Numbered from the stretch's first letter, positions 1 through 9,056 are shown. The stretch is DNA of 64,000 bases from Sulfurimonas sp. HSL3-1 (GCF_039645995.1 NZ_CP147920.1:1364001-1428000); one strand, 5' to 3'. Notes: generated by a model not told the origin, from the sequence alone. Program-made: numbers and translations.

Positions 1-136
1 GCCCAAAGAGGGCGAACCCTTCACCTTCAAGGCCGTCGACGCCCCCGATGCGAATACGGCGCGCATCGATCCGCTCTTCGAACTGCTCTTTTTCGCTTCG
101 ACGGGGCTGATTAAAAAAGCAATCAAGGAGGCCTAA
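1..136 (+). CDS. C-terminal end of an unidentified protein (truncated by window edge)
   Basis: An open frame enters from the left edge and stops with TAA at 134-136. About 44 residues are visible, ending in a mixed hydrophobic and basic tail (LFFASTGLIKKAIKEA). It is spaced 3 bp from the hemF start, so the two genes are probably co-transcribed. I do not recognise the family from this fragment. Confidence 0.55.
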   Translation, partial: PKEGEPFTFKAVDAPDANTARIDPLFELLFFASTGLIKKAIKEA

Positions 137-139
137 GTC

Positions 140-1180
140 ATGGAACGCATCTATTCGAAAACGGCGGAGTCCGAGGCGGCGATCGCCCTGATGGAGAACC
201 TGCAGCTCTACTTTGTCAACCGCCTCAACGGGCTGAGCCAGATCTTCGGCGGGAACGTCCCCTTCGAAGCCATAGAGTGGTTCCGCGACGAGGGGCGCCA
301 CGGCGGCGGGATGCGCTACGAAGGGCGCGACGAGCGGCTCTTCAACCGTGCTTCCGTCAACGTATCGCAGGTGCATTACGAGGATATGCCCGAGAAGAAG
401 CTCGACGCCGCCAGCGCCATCTCGACCATCATCCACCCGCGCAACCCCCATGTCCCCTCCATCCACATGCACATCAGCTATACCCGCATGAAGGACGGCG
501 AGGGCTACTGGCGCATCATGGCGGACCTGAACCCCTCCATCTTCTACGAAGAGGATCAGCACCGTTTTATCGAACACCTCAATTTCATCACCCCGGACCT
601 CTTTGAGCGGGGCGCGGAACAGGGTGACCGCTACTTCAACATCCCCGCCCTCGGACGCCACCGCGGCGTCGCGCACTTCTACCTTGAGCACCACAACAGC
701 GGCGACTTCGGGACGGACTACGGGTTTGCGAAATATTTTGCCGAGCAGGTGATCGACGTCTATGTCTCCATCATCGCCGACGCCCTGGCCAAGCGGACGG
801 AGGTGAGCGAAGAGGATGTCGCCGAACAGCTCGCCTACCACACCCTCTACCTCTTCCAGGTCCTCACCCTCGACCGCGGCACGACCTCGGGGCTGCTGAT
901 CCACGACCAGAACGACGTCGGCATCATGGGCTCCATCCCCGAGTTCGTCGACAAGGCCCTGCTGCAGAGCTGGCTGCCGAAGATGGCTGCCCCGCAAGAC
1001 GCGCTCCTGCAGGCCATCATCGACGCCCTTCCCGAAGCGGACGAGATCGTCCTGGTCGACGAAGCGGTCAAGGCGCGCCTGGCCGAAGCGGTGCGCGCCC
1101 ATTACAAAGCCCATCCCGAAGCCCTCGCCATGCAGGCCGACAGCGCCGTTGTTCCCCCGACCGTGGAGAACCACCGCTGA
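140..1180 (+). CDS. hemF: Oxygen-dependent coproporphyrinogen III oxidase
   Basis: The product would convert coproporphyrinogen III to protoporphyrinogen IX with O2 in the cytoplasm, a late haem step. The 346-residue protein carries the family core: PHVPSIHMHISYTRMKDGEG near residues 107-126, followed by YWRIMADLNPS. It also has the C-terminal LDRGTTSGL segment that lines the active site in HemF. It is somewhat longer than the usual ~300 residues, with an acidic, alanine-rich tail. The ATG sits after AAGGAGG (125-131). HemF rather than only the anaerobic HemN suggests an organism that meets oxygen. Family assignment is by motif recognition. Confidence 0.9.
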   Translation: MERIYSKTAESEAAIALMENLQLYFVNRLNGLSQIFGGNVPFEAIEWFRDEGRHGGGMRYEGRDERLFNRASVNVSQVHYEDMPEKKLDAASAISTIIHPRNPHVPSIHMHISYTRMKDGEGYWRIMADLNPSIFYEEDQHRFIEHLNFITPDLFERGAEQGDRYFNIPALGRHRGVAHFYLEHHNSGDFGTDYGFAKYFAEQVIDVYVSIIADALAKRTEVSEEDVAEQLAYHTLYLFQVLTLDRGTTSGLLIHDQNDVGIMGSIPEFVDKALLQSWLPKMAAPQDALLQAIIDALPEADEIVLVDEAVKARLAEAVRAHYKAHPEALAMQADSAVVPPTVENHR

Positions 1181-1188
1181 TTTCAGGC

Positions 1189-1194
1189 TATAAT
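1189..1194 (+). promoter_or_regulatory. Putative -10 box for the 47-aa gene
   Basis: TATAAT lies 29 bp before the GTG at 1224, just after the hemF stop. The same box recurs upstream of many genes in this window. No clear -35 element is visible. Confidence 0.45.
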
Positions 1195-1223
1195 GGTCTG
1201 AAGACAACCACGAGGAGTTGACA

Positions 1224-1367
1224 GTGGGCCCCGCGAACCTCCCGCCGGACAGTGCCGGCCATCTCAACACCGCCGCCCTGCCCGGCTTTATGGTCTGGGC
1301 CGGGGTCATCATCTGCCTCGTCGCCTTTGCCTGGTACCTCGAAAAGCAGCGCAACGACGACGAATAA
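1224..1367 (+). CDS. Small single-span membrane protein, 47 aa
   Basis: A short frame starts with GTG after a GAGGAG ribosome-binding site (1212-1217, spacing 6) and ends at TAA 1365-1367. The peptide has a polar N terminus and one hydrophobic segment (FMVWAGVIICLVAFAWYLE, about residues 22-40). It then ends in a short charged tail (KQRNDDE). The TATAAT box, good ribosome-binding site and membrane-span pattern argue that it is expressed. No function can be assigned. An in-frame TTG at 1218 directly abuts the ribosome-binding site and is less likely as the start. Confidence 0.6.
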   Translation: MGPANLPPDSAGHLNTAALPGFMVWAGVIICLVAFAWYLEKQRNDDE

Positions 1368-1484
1368 TCCCCAGCTCGTACCCGGCGCATGGTTTTCACC
1401 TCCGCCGGCGATTTTAAGCCCCCTCTTTTACAAACCGGATGCCCTTAAGAAACTGTGTACTACAATGCACCTCAAGGACACAGC

Positions 1485-2810
1485 GTGAATATAATCATTG
1501 CGGGTGCGGGACGGGTCGGCTACCGCCTGGCGGGTACCCTTTCGCACCGCCACAACGTCACCATCATCGACCAGAGGCCCTCCGCGCTGCAGCAGCTGCA
1601 GGAGAGCATCGACGTCTTCACCATCGCCGGGAACATCGAAGACCCAGACACCTACGCTCCCCTGAAAAACCGCCGTTTCGATATCTTCATCGCCGTCACC
1701 GACAGCGACGAGGCGAACATCCTCTCCACCCTCATTGCCGGGGACGTCATCGTCGCCGACCGGAAGATCATCCGCCTCAAGAACCCCTTCTTCGCCGACA
1801 GTACCATCGCCGGGAAGCTCGGGATCAGCACAGCCGTCTTCCCCTTCTCCTCCGCGGCAAAGTCCATCAGCGCGCTGCTGGATTTTCCCCAGGCGAACAA
1901 CGTCAAATCCTTCATCTACACCTCCTTCCTCATGATCTCCGTTTTCGTGGACGAAGCCCCCGAAGCGGGCATCCCGGTGTCGCATTTTATCCATGAAAGC
2001 TCCGTTGTCGTTGGGCTTGAGCGCGATAAACGCTTTATCCTCCCCGAAAAAGAGACCCTGCTGCAGCGGGGGGACCTCGTCTATTTCTTCGGCGACCCCG
2101 ACACCCTTCGCGCTTACTGCGCAAGGCTCAACCCCTCCCTCCCCGATCGGATCAGCCGCGTTGCCATTTTCGATGCCGACCTGCTGGGGCTGGAGATCGC
2201 CAGGGCGCTCATCCCCAAGGGGGTGCAGCTCAAGATCATCGACAACCAGATCGAGAAGTGCGAGCACGCCTCCGAACTGCTGCAGGAGCAGGCGACGGTC
2301 ATCAACAGCCACTACATCGAGCATACCCTCTTCGACAACGAGCACGTCGGGCGCGCGGACATGGCGATCTTCACGAGCAAGGAGGATGAGGAGAACATCA
2401 TCCGCTCCCTCGAAGCGAAAGAGCGCGGCATCACGCGGACCGTGGCGATCAACAACGACCTCGAACGCTACCAGCTGATGCACTCCCTGGGCATCACCGC
2501 CATCCGAGGCCCGAAATCGAGCGCCTACTACACGATCCTCGAGAAGATCAGCTCCAGCTCCATCATCTCCGAGCGCCACTACTGCGGCGGCAAGGGGCTG
2601 ATCTACTCGCGCAAAATCTTCCCCGATTCGCCGCTGCTGGAGAAGATGGTCAAACCGCCGAACCCGAAGCGGTGCCGCTGTTTCCTCTTCCGCGACAATC
2701 TCCTGCTCCCCTGGGTGGCGAAACTGCAGCTGCACCGCGAAGACGTCCTGTTCGTTTTCGTCCATGCCGATAATGAGGAGGAGATCAAGCAGTGGATCTA
2801 CACACTCTGA
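1485..2810 (+). CDS. trkA: Trk potassium uptake regulatory subunit TrkA
   Basis: This is the cytoplasmic NAD(H)-binding gating subunit of the Trk K+ channel. The 441-residue protein begins with a Rossmann motif (IIIAGAGRVGYRLAG). It is built as two RCK halves, with a second nucleotide-binding fold near residue 225 (VAIFDADLLGLEIARAL), each half followed by a TrkA-C-like region. I chose GTG 1485 because AAGGA lies 6 bp upstream and the Rossmann strand starts directly there. A longer frame from 1455 adds ten unlikely residues. Its 3' end overlaps trkH by 19 bp, so the two subunits are translationally coupled. A TACAAT box at 1461-1466 may be its promoter. Confidence 0.92.
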   Translation: MNIIIAGAGRVGYRLAGTLSHRHNVTIIDQRPSALQQLQESIDVFTIAGNIEDPDTYAPLKNRRFDIFIAVTDSDEANILSTLIAGDVIVADRKIIRLKNPFFADSTIAGKLGISTAVFPFSSAAKSISALLDFPQANNVKSFIYTSFLMISVFVDEAPEAGIPVSHFIHESSVVVGLERDKRFILPEKETLLQRGDLVYFFGDPDTLRAYCARLNPSLPDRISRVAIFDADLLGLEIARALIPKGVQLKIIDNQIEKCEHASELLQEQATVINSHYIEHTLFDNEHVGRADMAIFTSKEDEENIIRSLEAKERGITRTVAINNDLERYQLMHSLGITAIRGPKSSAYYTILEKISSSSIISERHYCGGKGLIYSRKIFPDSPLLEKMVKPPNPKRCRCFLFRDNLLLPWVAKLQLHREDVLFVFVHADNEEEIKQWIYTL

Positions 2811-4246
2811 TCAACAGCGCCAAGTTCATCAGCGCCATCGGAATAGGCCTGGCGCTCTTCTTTCTCATCCCCATCGGGACGGGCATCGTGTACGGCGAAA
2901 ACATGGCGCCCTTCATCCGCTTCGACCTGCTCTTTTTCCTCTTCAACCTTACCCTGTTCGCCGCCCTCTACCGCCGGCGGATGCGGATGACGGTCAAAAG
3001 CGCCATCTTTTCGGTCAACCTCGTCTGGATCCTGCTCGGCATCGCCGGGGCCGTCCCCCTCTACATCTACACCGAGGCCACCTTCGCCGAATCTTTTTTT
3101 GAAGCGATCAGCGGCTTTACGACAACCGGGGCGACGATTTACACGGAAATAGAGCATCTGCCCAAAAGCATCCTGATGCTCCGCAGCCTGATGCACTGGC
3201 TCGGCGGGATGGGGATCATCGTCCTGGGCGTTGGCCTGCTCTCGCTCATCAACCCGACCGGTTCCATGACGATGTTCCGGGCCGAATCCACCGGCGTGCA
3301 GCTGGAGAAGGCGACGCCGAAGATCAGGGATACGGCGCTGCGGCTCTGGGGGCTTTACCTCTTCTTTACCGCGGCGAACACCGTGCTGCTCCTTGCTGGC
3401 GGAATGGACCTTTTCGATGCCGTCAACCACGCCTTTTCGACGATATCGACGGGCGGTTTTTCCACGCGCGACCTCTCGATGGGGTACTGGGACGACGCGC
3501 CCGTCATCCTCTGGACGACGACCTTTTTCATGATGCTTTCGGGGATCAACTTCCTCGCCCACCTCAAAGCGGCCCGGGGCGACTTCAGCGGTTTCCGCGC
3601 CGAAGAGGTGCGGTGGTATCTCGGACTCTTCATCCTGCTTGCCTCCATCCTCACCCTGGTGCACCTGGCCAACAGCGGCGACAGCATTGTCTACAGTACG
3701 ACCCACGCCTTTTTCACCGTCGCCTCCCTGCTGACCACCACGGGCTTCGCGACGATCAACTACGAGCTCTGGGGCGCCGTCCCCGTCGCGCTCCTGCTCA
3801 TCGCCATGCTGCTCGGCGGCAACGCCGGTTCGACGGCAGGGGGGATGAAGATCATCCGTTACGTCATCCTCTTCAAGAACCTGAAAGCCCAGCTCAAACA
3901 GATCCTCCACCCCAATGCCGTCGTGGGGGTCTTCGTCGACCGCAAACCCGTCAGCGGCAAAGTCATCGGCAGCGTCAGCGGTTTCCTCTTCCTCTTTATC
4001 ACCACCAACGTCCTGCTCACCTTCTACCTCTTTGCCCGCGGCTACGATGCGGTCACCTGCATCAGTACCTCGATTGCCTGCGTCGGCAATATCGGGCCGG
4101 GCTTCGCCATGACGGGCCCTTCGGAGAACTTCCACTTCTTCAGCGGGATCGACAAGATGATCCTTTCGGCGGCCATGATCATCGGCAGGCTGGAGTTCTT
4201 CACCGTCGTGCTGCTCTTTACCCGGGATTTCTGGAAACGCTTTTAG
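2792..4246 (+). CDS. trkH: Trk potassium channel subunit TrkH
   Basis: This is the integral-membrane K+-translocating subunit. The 484-residue, very hydrophobic protein shows the four pore-loop segments of the family in order: SGFTTTGATI, STISTGGFSTRD, LTTTGFATIN and SIACVGNIGPGF. The glycine in each corresponds to a selectivity-filter position. It starts inside the trkA 3' end and forms a trkAH operon. Its stop overlaps the stop region of the converging gene at 4243 by 4 bp. Confidence 0.93.
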   Translation: MDLHTLINSAKFISAIGIGLALFFLIPIGTGIVYGENMAPFIRFDLLFFLFNLTLFAALYRRRMRMTVKSAIFSVNLVWILLGIAGAVPLYIYTEATFAESFFEAISGFTTTGATIYTEIEHLPKSILMLRSLMHWLGGMGIIVLGVGLLSLINPTGSMTMFRAESTGVQLEKATPKIRDTALRLWGLYLFFTAANTVLLLAGGMDLFDAVNHAFSTISTGGFSTRDLSMGYWDDAPVILWTTTFFMMLSGINFLAHLKAARGDFSGFRAEEVRWYLGLFILLASILTLVHLANSGDSIVYSTTHAFFTVASLLTTTGFATINYELWGAVPVALLLIAMLLGGNAGSTAGGMKIIRYVILFKNLKAQLKQILHPNAVVGVFVDRKPVSGKVIGSVSGFLFLFITTNVLLTFYLFARGYDAVTCISTSIACVGNIGPGFAMTGPSENFHFFSGIDKMILSAAMIIGRLEFFTVVLLFTRDFWKRF

Positions 4247-4758
4247 CGCTCCGGGGAGGTTTCGTTCCAGAGGGGGTTTTCCCGGTCATCGGGATGGAGT
4301 TTTGCCTTCTCTTCCGGGTAGATGTGCCAAAATGACTGGTCGATAGCCGCCTCTTTGTAGGAGGGCTTTTTGTCATGATAGAAGGGGCACCACCAATTCT
4401 CCACGACTTTCACGAGATAGGCCAGGTAGCTAAAGAGCGCCACGCTCAAAGGGCAGTAGAGTTTGCAGTTGAAGAGCCAGAAAAAGCGGAAACGGCTGAG
4501 GTGCCATCGCGGCGTCTCCGTCGTGAAGGTGATCTGGTCTTGCCGCGTATAGCGGTGGCTCTCCCAGTCGGGAATGAACTCCCGGTAAGATTTCAGCTGC
4601 TCCGCCCCCATGATACGGAGGTGCCAGCGCACCAGGATGACCGCCAGCACGGCGAAGGGGATCGCCGCCAGGATCGGCAGGTAGATCAGCACCGTTCCCG
4701 GCACCGTTTTCCACATTGACTTCGTTTTATGATGCGCCCCGATTCTGACCCGTTCCAT
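4243..4758 (-). CDS. Hypothetical membrane protein, 171 aa
   Basis: The protein has one strong hydrophobic span near residues 19-43 (GTVLIYLPILAAIPFAVLAV) and a weaker one near 95-115. The rest is soluble, rich in Trp, Tyr, His and Arg (ENWWCPFYHDKKPSYKEA). It starts at ATG 4758 after an AAAGGAG site. I do not recognise the family. It converges with trkH and stands alone. The strong ribosome-binding site and sensible membrane topology support it as real. Confidence 0.7.
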   Translation of the reverse strand: MERVRIGAHHKTKSMWKTVPGTVLIYLPILAAIPFAVLAVILVRWHLRIMGAEQLKSYREFIPDWESHRYTRQDQITFTTETPRWHLSRFRFFWLFNCKLYCPLSVALFSYLAYLVKVVENWWCPFYHDKKPSYKEAAIDQSFWHIYPEEKAKLHPDDRENPLWNETSPER

Positions 4759-4870
4759 ACTGCTCCTTTAGTGGTACCCAGTATAGACAAAGCGGCTTGA
4801 GGGGCTGATTAAGCTGCCGCTCCGGCGTTTCCGTGGCAACGCCGCCATCGTTTCATCAGCCGTTTGGGAC

Positions 4871-4876
4871 TATAAT
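4871..4876 (+). promoter_or_regulatory. Putative -10 box for the 4933 methyltransferase
   Basis: TATAAT lies 56 bp before the TTG start at 4933, in the divergent intergenic region. Confidence 0.45.
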
Positions 4877-4932
4877 CGGTCGCATCGTTTCTGCATACCC
4901 CGGACAACAGAGACATACGACAAGGAGAAGCA

Positions 4933-5508
4933 TTGGCCCAGAAAGACAAAGTAAAATGGGATAAAAAATACACGGAGATGGAGGGCCTGCTTGACAGGCG
5001 GCCGCCGAGCGAACTGGTGAGCGCCCACGCCGCCGAGGCCCCGGGGAGAAAGGCCCTCGACCTTGCCTGCGGCGGCGGGCGCCACAGCCTCTACCTGGCC
5101 GACGAGGGGTTTGCGGTCGATGCCGTCGATATCTCGACCGTCGCCCTCGCGGCCCTGCGGGAGAAGGCAGACCTTGCGCACATCAACCTGATCGAAGCGG
5201 ACCTCGATACCTTTGTCCCCGACGCGGAAACCTACGACATGATCGTCAAGACGAACTTCCTCGACCGCGACCTGATCACGCGGGCGAAAGCGGCGCTGAA
5301 GCCCGGCGGCATCATGGTCGTCGAGACCTATATGGCCGACGCGGGCAACGAGAAGCCCGACTCCAACCCGGACTTCCTGCTCCAGAAAGAGGAGCTTAAA
5401 TCGCTCTTCGGCGAGGGCTTCAGCGTGCTGGAGTACAGGGAGTTCTGGAACGAACCGCACGAAAAATACCGCATGCGCAAACAGGCGATTGCCGTACGCA
5501 AAGATTGA
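4933..5508 (+). CDS. Class I SAM-dependent methyltransferase
   Basis: The 191-residue protein has the Rossmann methyltransferase motif I, ALDLACGGGRHSLYLADEGF (about residues 41-60). This is followed by the acidic loop VDAVDIS and a post-motif ALKPGGIMVVETY. Similarity is to the TehB-like small methyltransferases, but the substrate cannot be read from sequence. Translation starts at TTG 4933 with AAGGAG at 4922-4927. It is followed 43 bp later by the Cys-rich 5552 gene, which has its own TATAAT box. Confidence 0.8.
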   Translation: MAQKDKVKWDKKYTEMEGLLDRRPPSELVSAHAAEAPGRKALDLACGGGRHSLYLADEGFAVDAVDISTVALAALREKADLAHINLIEADLDTFVPDAETYDMIVKTNFLDRDLITRAKAALKPGGIMVVETYMADAGNEKPDSNPDFLLQKEELKSLFGEGFSVLEYREFWNEPHEKYRMRKQAIAVRKD

Positions 5509-5514
5509 TCTCAG

Positions 5515-5520
5515 TATAAT
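5515..5520 (+). promoter_or_regulatory. Putative -10 box for the 5552 gene and possibly metE
   Basis: TATAAT lies 31 bp before the TTG start at 5552. No separate obvious promoter is seen between 5881 and metE, so it may serve both. Confidence 0.45.
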
Positions 5521-5551
5521 GGCGCAAGATTTTTAGAACAGGAGCGGTGCG

Positions 5552-5881
5552 TTGAGAACACCCAGAGGCTTCGGCAAGCGTTATTTTACCCTCGCTTCCA
5601 TCCAGGCGCACAGCGTCGCGCCCGCGCAAAACGCCCTGCGGGTGTGTCTCGAAACCTACGCCACCGTCCTGCAGCACGACCGCGAAAGCGACGAAGCACC
5701 GCCCGAGGAGCCCCTGGAGGCCCTCACCTGCTTCACCAGCGACAAACCCTGCCACTGCGACTGTTACTTTAGACGCCGAACCTTCCTAACCCTGCGCGCC
5801 TGCCGCAAAAAATCCGCCTGTACCTGCAACTGCCGATTCTACAGCTTCCGACGTACCGGGGTCCATCCGCCGCACCTCTGA
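5552..5881 (+). CDS. Hypothetical cysteine-rich protein, 109 aa
   Basis: The frame starts at TTG with AGGAG at 5540-5544 (spacing 7). Its third codon positions are GC-rich, like neighbouring real genes. The C-terminal half carries clustered cysteines: TCFTSDKPCHCDCYF and, after a basic linker, CRKKSACTCNCRF. That pattern is suggestive of metal or cluster binding, but no known family is recognised. It lies 58 bp ahead of metE on the same strand and may be co-transcribed. A role in metal supply for zinc-dependent MetE is conceivable but speculative. Confidence 0.55.
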   Translation: MRTPRGFGKRYFTLASIQAHSVAPAQNALRVCLETYATVLQHDRESDEAPPEEPLEALTCFTSDKPCHCDCYFRRRTFLTLRACRKKSACTCNCRFYSFRRTGVHPPHL

Positions 5882-5939
5882 TTTTTTCCATCCGATCATA
5901 ATGACAATCAAAAATAGAAAAAAATCAAAGGACAGACCC

Positions 5940-8291
5940 ATGTCAAAAAACTACGTCATCGGCTACCCGCGCATCGGGGAGAACCGCGAACTCAAGTTCG
6001 CGCTGGAGAGCTACTGGAGCGGCAAAAGCGACCTTTCCGCCCTTGAAAACTGTGCGGCCGATCTGCGCCGCCGCCACTGGGAGGAGCAGCAGGCCGCCGG
6101 CATCGGCGCGATCAGCTGCAACGACTTCAGCTTCTACGACGCGATGCTCGACACCTGTATCATGCTCGGCGCGGTCCCGGCCCGCTTCCGTAACATTGAA
6201 GACGAAACAATCCGCTACTTCACCATGGCCCGCGGCGACAGACAGCGCACCGCGATGCAGATGACCAAATGGTTCAACACCAACTACCACTACATCGTCC
6301 CTGAGTTCGCGGCGGATGACGCCTTTGCGCCGAACGCTTCGAAAATCGTCGCTGAATACCAGGAGGCGAAGGCGGCAGGGATCGCCCCGAAAATAAACCT
6401 GGTCGGTCCCCTTACCTTCCTCGGCCTCGGCAAAAGCGCTGACAAAAACTTTGACCGCTACGCCCATTTCGATGCGATTCTGGAGTGCTATGACGCAGTG
6501 CTGACGGCCATCAGCACCCTCGACGACCGCGTCACCGTCCAGATCGACGAGCCGCTCCTCGTCACCGGGCCGGACGCCAAGACACTGAGCCTGCTCAAAC
6601 GGGCCTACGACCGGCTCGGCAGAAGCGTGTCGAATGTTGAAATCATCGTCGCGACTTACTTCGAACACGCCTGCGAGGCCGTCGAAGTCCTCGCCCATAC
6701 GCCCATCAGCGGGATTGCCCTCGATTTCGTCCACGGCCCGCGCAATAGCGAAGCGCTCGGCACGATCGCGCAAAGCGGCAAAACGCTCATCGCCGGGGTG
6801 ATCGACGGTCGTAACGTCTGGCGCAGCGACCTCGATGCCGTCGGCAACACGCTCGAGACGATCGCGCAGACGGTGCCCCGGTCCCGCATCGTTCCCGCCA
6901 CCTCCTGTTCGCTGCTGCATGTGCCCTATTCGCTCGAAGCGGAAACGGCACTGGATGCGGAAATAAAGCAGTGGCTCGCCTTTGCAAAAGAGAAACTGGC
7001 CGAACTGAACGTCGTCGCCAAACGCTTTGCCGGCGAGGCGCTGGACGATGCGGAGCTGAGCCTGATGCAGCTCAGCCGGGAGGCCGTCCATACACGGCAA
7101 TGCTCCCCGCGTATCCACGACGCCGCTGTACAGCAGCGCGTCGCAGCTCAGACAGGGACGGAACGTGCCGAGCCCTATGAAACAAGGATCAAGGCCCAGC
7201 GCGAGGCGCTGCGCTACCCCCTCCTGCCGACGACGACGATAGGCTCCTTCCCCCAGACGCCGGAACTCCGTACGCTGCGTCGTGACTTCAAACGCGGCGA
7301 CATCGATGTGCAGGCGTACGACGCGGGCATCAAAGCCTACATCGACGACTGTATCGCTTTCCAGGAGTCGATCGGACTGGACGTGCTTGTACACGGCGAG
7401 CCCGAACGCAACGATATGGTGGAGTACTTCGGCGAACAACTCGCCGGCTTTGTTTTCAGCGCCAAGGGGTGGGTCCAGAGCTACGGCAGCCGCTGCGTCA
7501 AGCCGCCGCTCATCTACGGCGACGTCAGCCGTCCCCTGCCGATGACCGTTGACTGGACGACCTACGCGCAGAGCAAAACGTCCAAGATCGTCAAAGGAAT
7601 GCTCACCGGTCCCGTCACGATCCTCAACTGGTCCTTCGTCCGCGACGACCTTCCCCGTGCCGACGTCGCCGCGCAGATCGCCCTGGCCATCGGCGACGAG
7701 GTCGACGACCTCCAAAACGCCGGCATCCGCATTGTCCAGGTGGACGAAGCGGCCTTCAAGGAGGGGTACCCGCTGCGCCGCGAGAACATCTCCGCCTACG
7801 AGACCTGGGCCGTCGACGCCTTCCGCCGCAGCGTTGCCTGCGCGCGCAGCGAGACGCAGATCCATACGCACATGTGCTACAGCCAGTTCAACGACGTCAT
7901 CCATACCATCGAGGCGATGGACGCGGACGTCATCTCCATCGAGACCGCCCGCAGCGGCAACGCCCTGCTGCGCATCTTCAAAGAGGTCGGCTACAAGCAG
8001 GAGGTGGGTCCCGGCGTCTACGACATCCACTCCCCCCGTGTCCCGCCGGTGGCGGAGATGGTCGCGCAGATCAACGCCCTGCTGGAGGTGCTGCCCCAGG
8101 AGCAGCTCTGGATCAACCCCGACTGCGGCCTCAAAACCCGCAAATGGGAAGAGGTCAAGCCGAGCCTGGCCAACATGGTGGAAGCCGTTCGGGAGGTGCG
8201 CGCCTCATTTGACGCTATAATCGCATCCAAAAAAGGCGACGCAGCATGGACGAACCCCTCGAGATCCTCTACCGCGACGAGTGGCTTGTAG
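5940..8291 (+). CDS. metE: Cobalamin-independent methionine synthase
   Basis: The product would transfer the methyl group of 5-methyltetrahydrofolate (triglutamate) to homocysteine. The 783-residue protein opens with VIGYPRIGENRELKFALE, the family N terminus. The catalytic half starts near LLPTTTIGSFPQT. Zinc-site elements are HTHMCYSQFND and NPDCGLKTRKW. ATG 5940 is preferred because AAAGGA lies 7 bp upstream. The C terminus is about 25 residues longer than expected, because the frame runs 46 bp into truC before stopping. The expected end is near EVRASF. The upstream half is the duplicated, non-catalytic barrel normal for MetE. Confidence 0.93.
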   Translation: MSKNYVIGYPRIGENRELKFALESYWSGKSDLSALENCAADLRRRHWEEQQAAGIGAISCNDFSFYDAMLDTCIMLGAVPARFRNIEDETIRYFTMARGDRQRTAMQMTKWFNTNYHYIVPEFAADDAFAPNASKIVAEYQEAKAAGIAPKINLVGPLTFLGLGKSADKNFDRYAHFDAILECYDAVLTAISTLDDRVTVQIDEPLLVTGPDAKTLSLLKRAYDRLGRSVSNVEIIVATYFEHACEAVEVLAHTPISGIALDFVHGPRNSEALGTIAQSGKTLIAGVIDGRNVWRSDLDAVGNTLETIAQTVPRSRIVPATSCSLLHVPYSLEAETALDAEIKQWLAFAKEKLAELNVVAKRFAGEALDDAELSLMQLSREAVHTRQCSPRIHDAAVQQRVAAQTGTERAEPYETRIKAQREALRYPLLPTTTIGSFPQTPELRTLRRDFKRGDIDVQAYDAGIKAYIDDCIAFQESIGLDVLVHGEPERNDMVEYFGEQLAGFVFSAKGWVQSYGSRCVKPPLIYGDVSRPLPMTVDWTTYAQSKTSKIVKGMLTGPVTILNWSFVRDDLPRADVAAQIALAIGDEVDDLQNAGIRIVQVDEAAFKEGYPLRRENISAYETWAVDAFRRSVACARSETQIHTHMCYSQFNDVIHTIEAMDADVISIETARSGNALLRIFKEVGYKQEVGPGVYDIHSPRVPPVAEMVAQINALLEVLPQEQLWINPDCGLKTRKWEEVKPSLANMVEAVREVRASFDAIIASKKGDAAWTNPSRSSTATSGL
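8216..8221 (+). promoter_or_regulatory. Putative -10 box for truC inside the metE 3' end
   Basis: TATAAT (8216-8221) lies 24 bp before the truC ATG and within the last metE codons. truC may therefore be transcribed independently as well as by read-through. Confidence 0.4.
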
Positions 8292-8974
8292 CCGTAAACA
8301 AGCCCAGCGGGCTGCTCGTGCACCGCTCCTGGATCGATAAGGACGAGACGCGCTTCGCGCTGCAGCTCGTCCGGGACCAGATCGGGCAGTACGTCTACCC
8401 CGTCCACCGCCTCGACAAGCCCACTTCCGGCGTGCTGCTCTTCGCACTCGACCCGGAAACCGCCCGCAAAGTCGGCGAGATCTTCGAGGCCGGGAGCGTC
8501 CGCAAGGAGTACCTCGCCGTCGTGCGCGGCTACATTGACGAAGGGGGCCGCATCGACTACCCGCTCAAAGAGCTGCTCGACAAGATGACCGACGCGAAGG
8601 CGCGCACGGACAAGGAGGCCCAGGAGGCCGTCACGCTCTTTGAGCGTCTCGCGACCGTCGAGCTTCCTATCCCCGTCGGGCGCTACCAGACCGCCCGCTA
8701 CTCCCTGGTACGGCTGCGGCCCGAAACGGGGCGTAAACACCAGCTGCGACGCCATATGAAACATCTGCTGCACCCCATCGTCGGCGACACCAAATACGGC
8801 CGGACAGAGCACAACAACCTCTTCCGGGAACATTTCGCCTGCCACCGACTGCTGCTGGCCTCGACGAAGCTCGAACTCCCCCATCCCGTCACCGGTGAGC
8901 CGCTCTGTATCGAGGCCTCTGTCGGGGAGGCCTTCGCAAGTATCATCACCGCTTTCGGCTGGGACGCTGAATAA
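8246..8974 (+). CDS. truC: tRNA pseudouridine synthase of the RluA/TruC family
   Basis: The product would isomerise uridine to pseudouridine in tRNA. TruC acts at position 65 in the anticodon-distal T stem. The 242-residue protein contains the RluA-family catalytic motif PVHRLDKPTSGVLLF (Asp is the nucleophile). It also has the late LRPETGRKHQLRRHM and GDTKYG motifs typical of TruC. There is no S4 domain, which fits TruC rather than RluC or RluD. It starts inside the metE 3' end. Substrate position is inferred from family resemblance. Confidence 0.82.
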   Translation: MDEPLEILYRDEWLVAVNKPSGLLVHRSWIDKDETRFALQLVRDQIGQYVYPVHRLDKPTSGVLLFALDPETARKVGEIFEAGSVRKEYLAVVRGYIDEGGRIDYPLKELLDKMTDAKARTDKEAQEAVTLFERLATVELPIPVGRYQTARYSLVRLRPETGRKHQLRRHMKHLLHPIVGDTKYGRTEHNNLFREHFACHRLLLASTKLELPHPVTGEPLCIEASVGEAFASIITAFGWDAE

Positions 8975-9056
8975 TATTTTTTAATTCTACACCCCCGATC
9001 TCTCCTTAACAACACAGTGGCATAATGAAAAATAACGCCCATGTAAAGGAGTGCCG

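Noticed and set aside
1252-1488. 78-aa plus-strand frame overlapping the 47-aa gene and trkA start
   Set aside because: No ribosome-binding site, Pro/Ser-rich shadow of the other frame.
5943-8030. 695-aa minus-strand frame opposite metE
   Set aside because: A high-GC antisense shadow. It has no ribosome-binding site, and metE is fully motif-supported.
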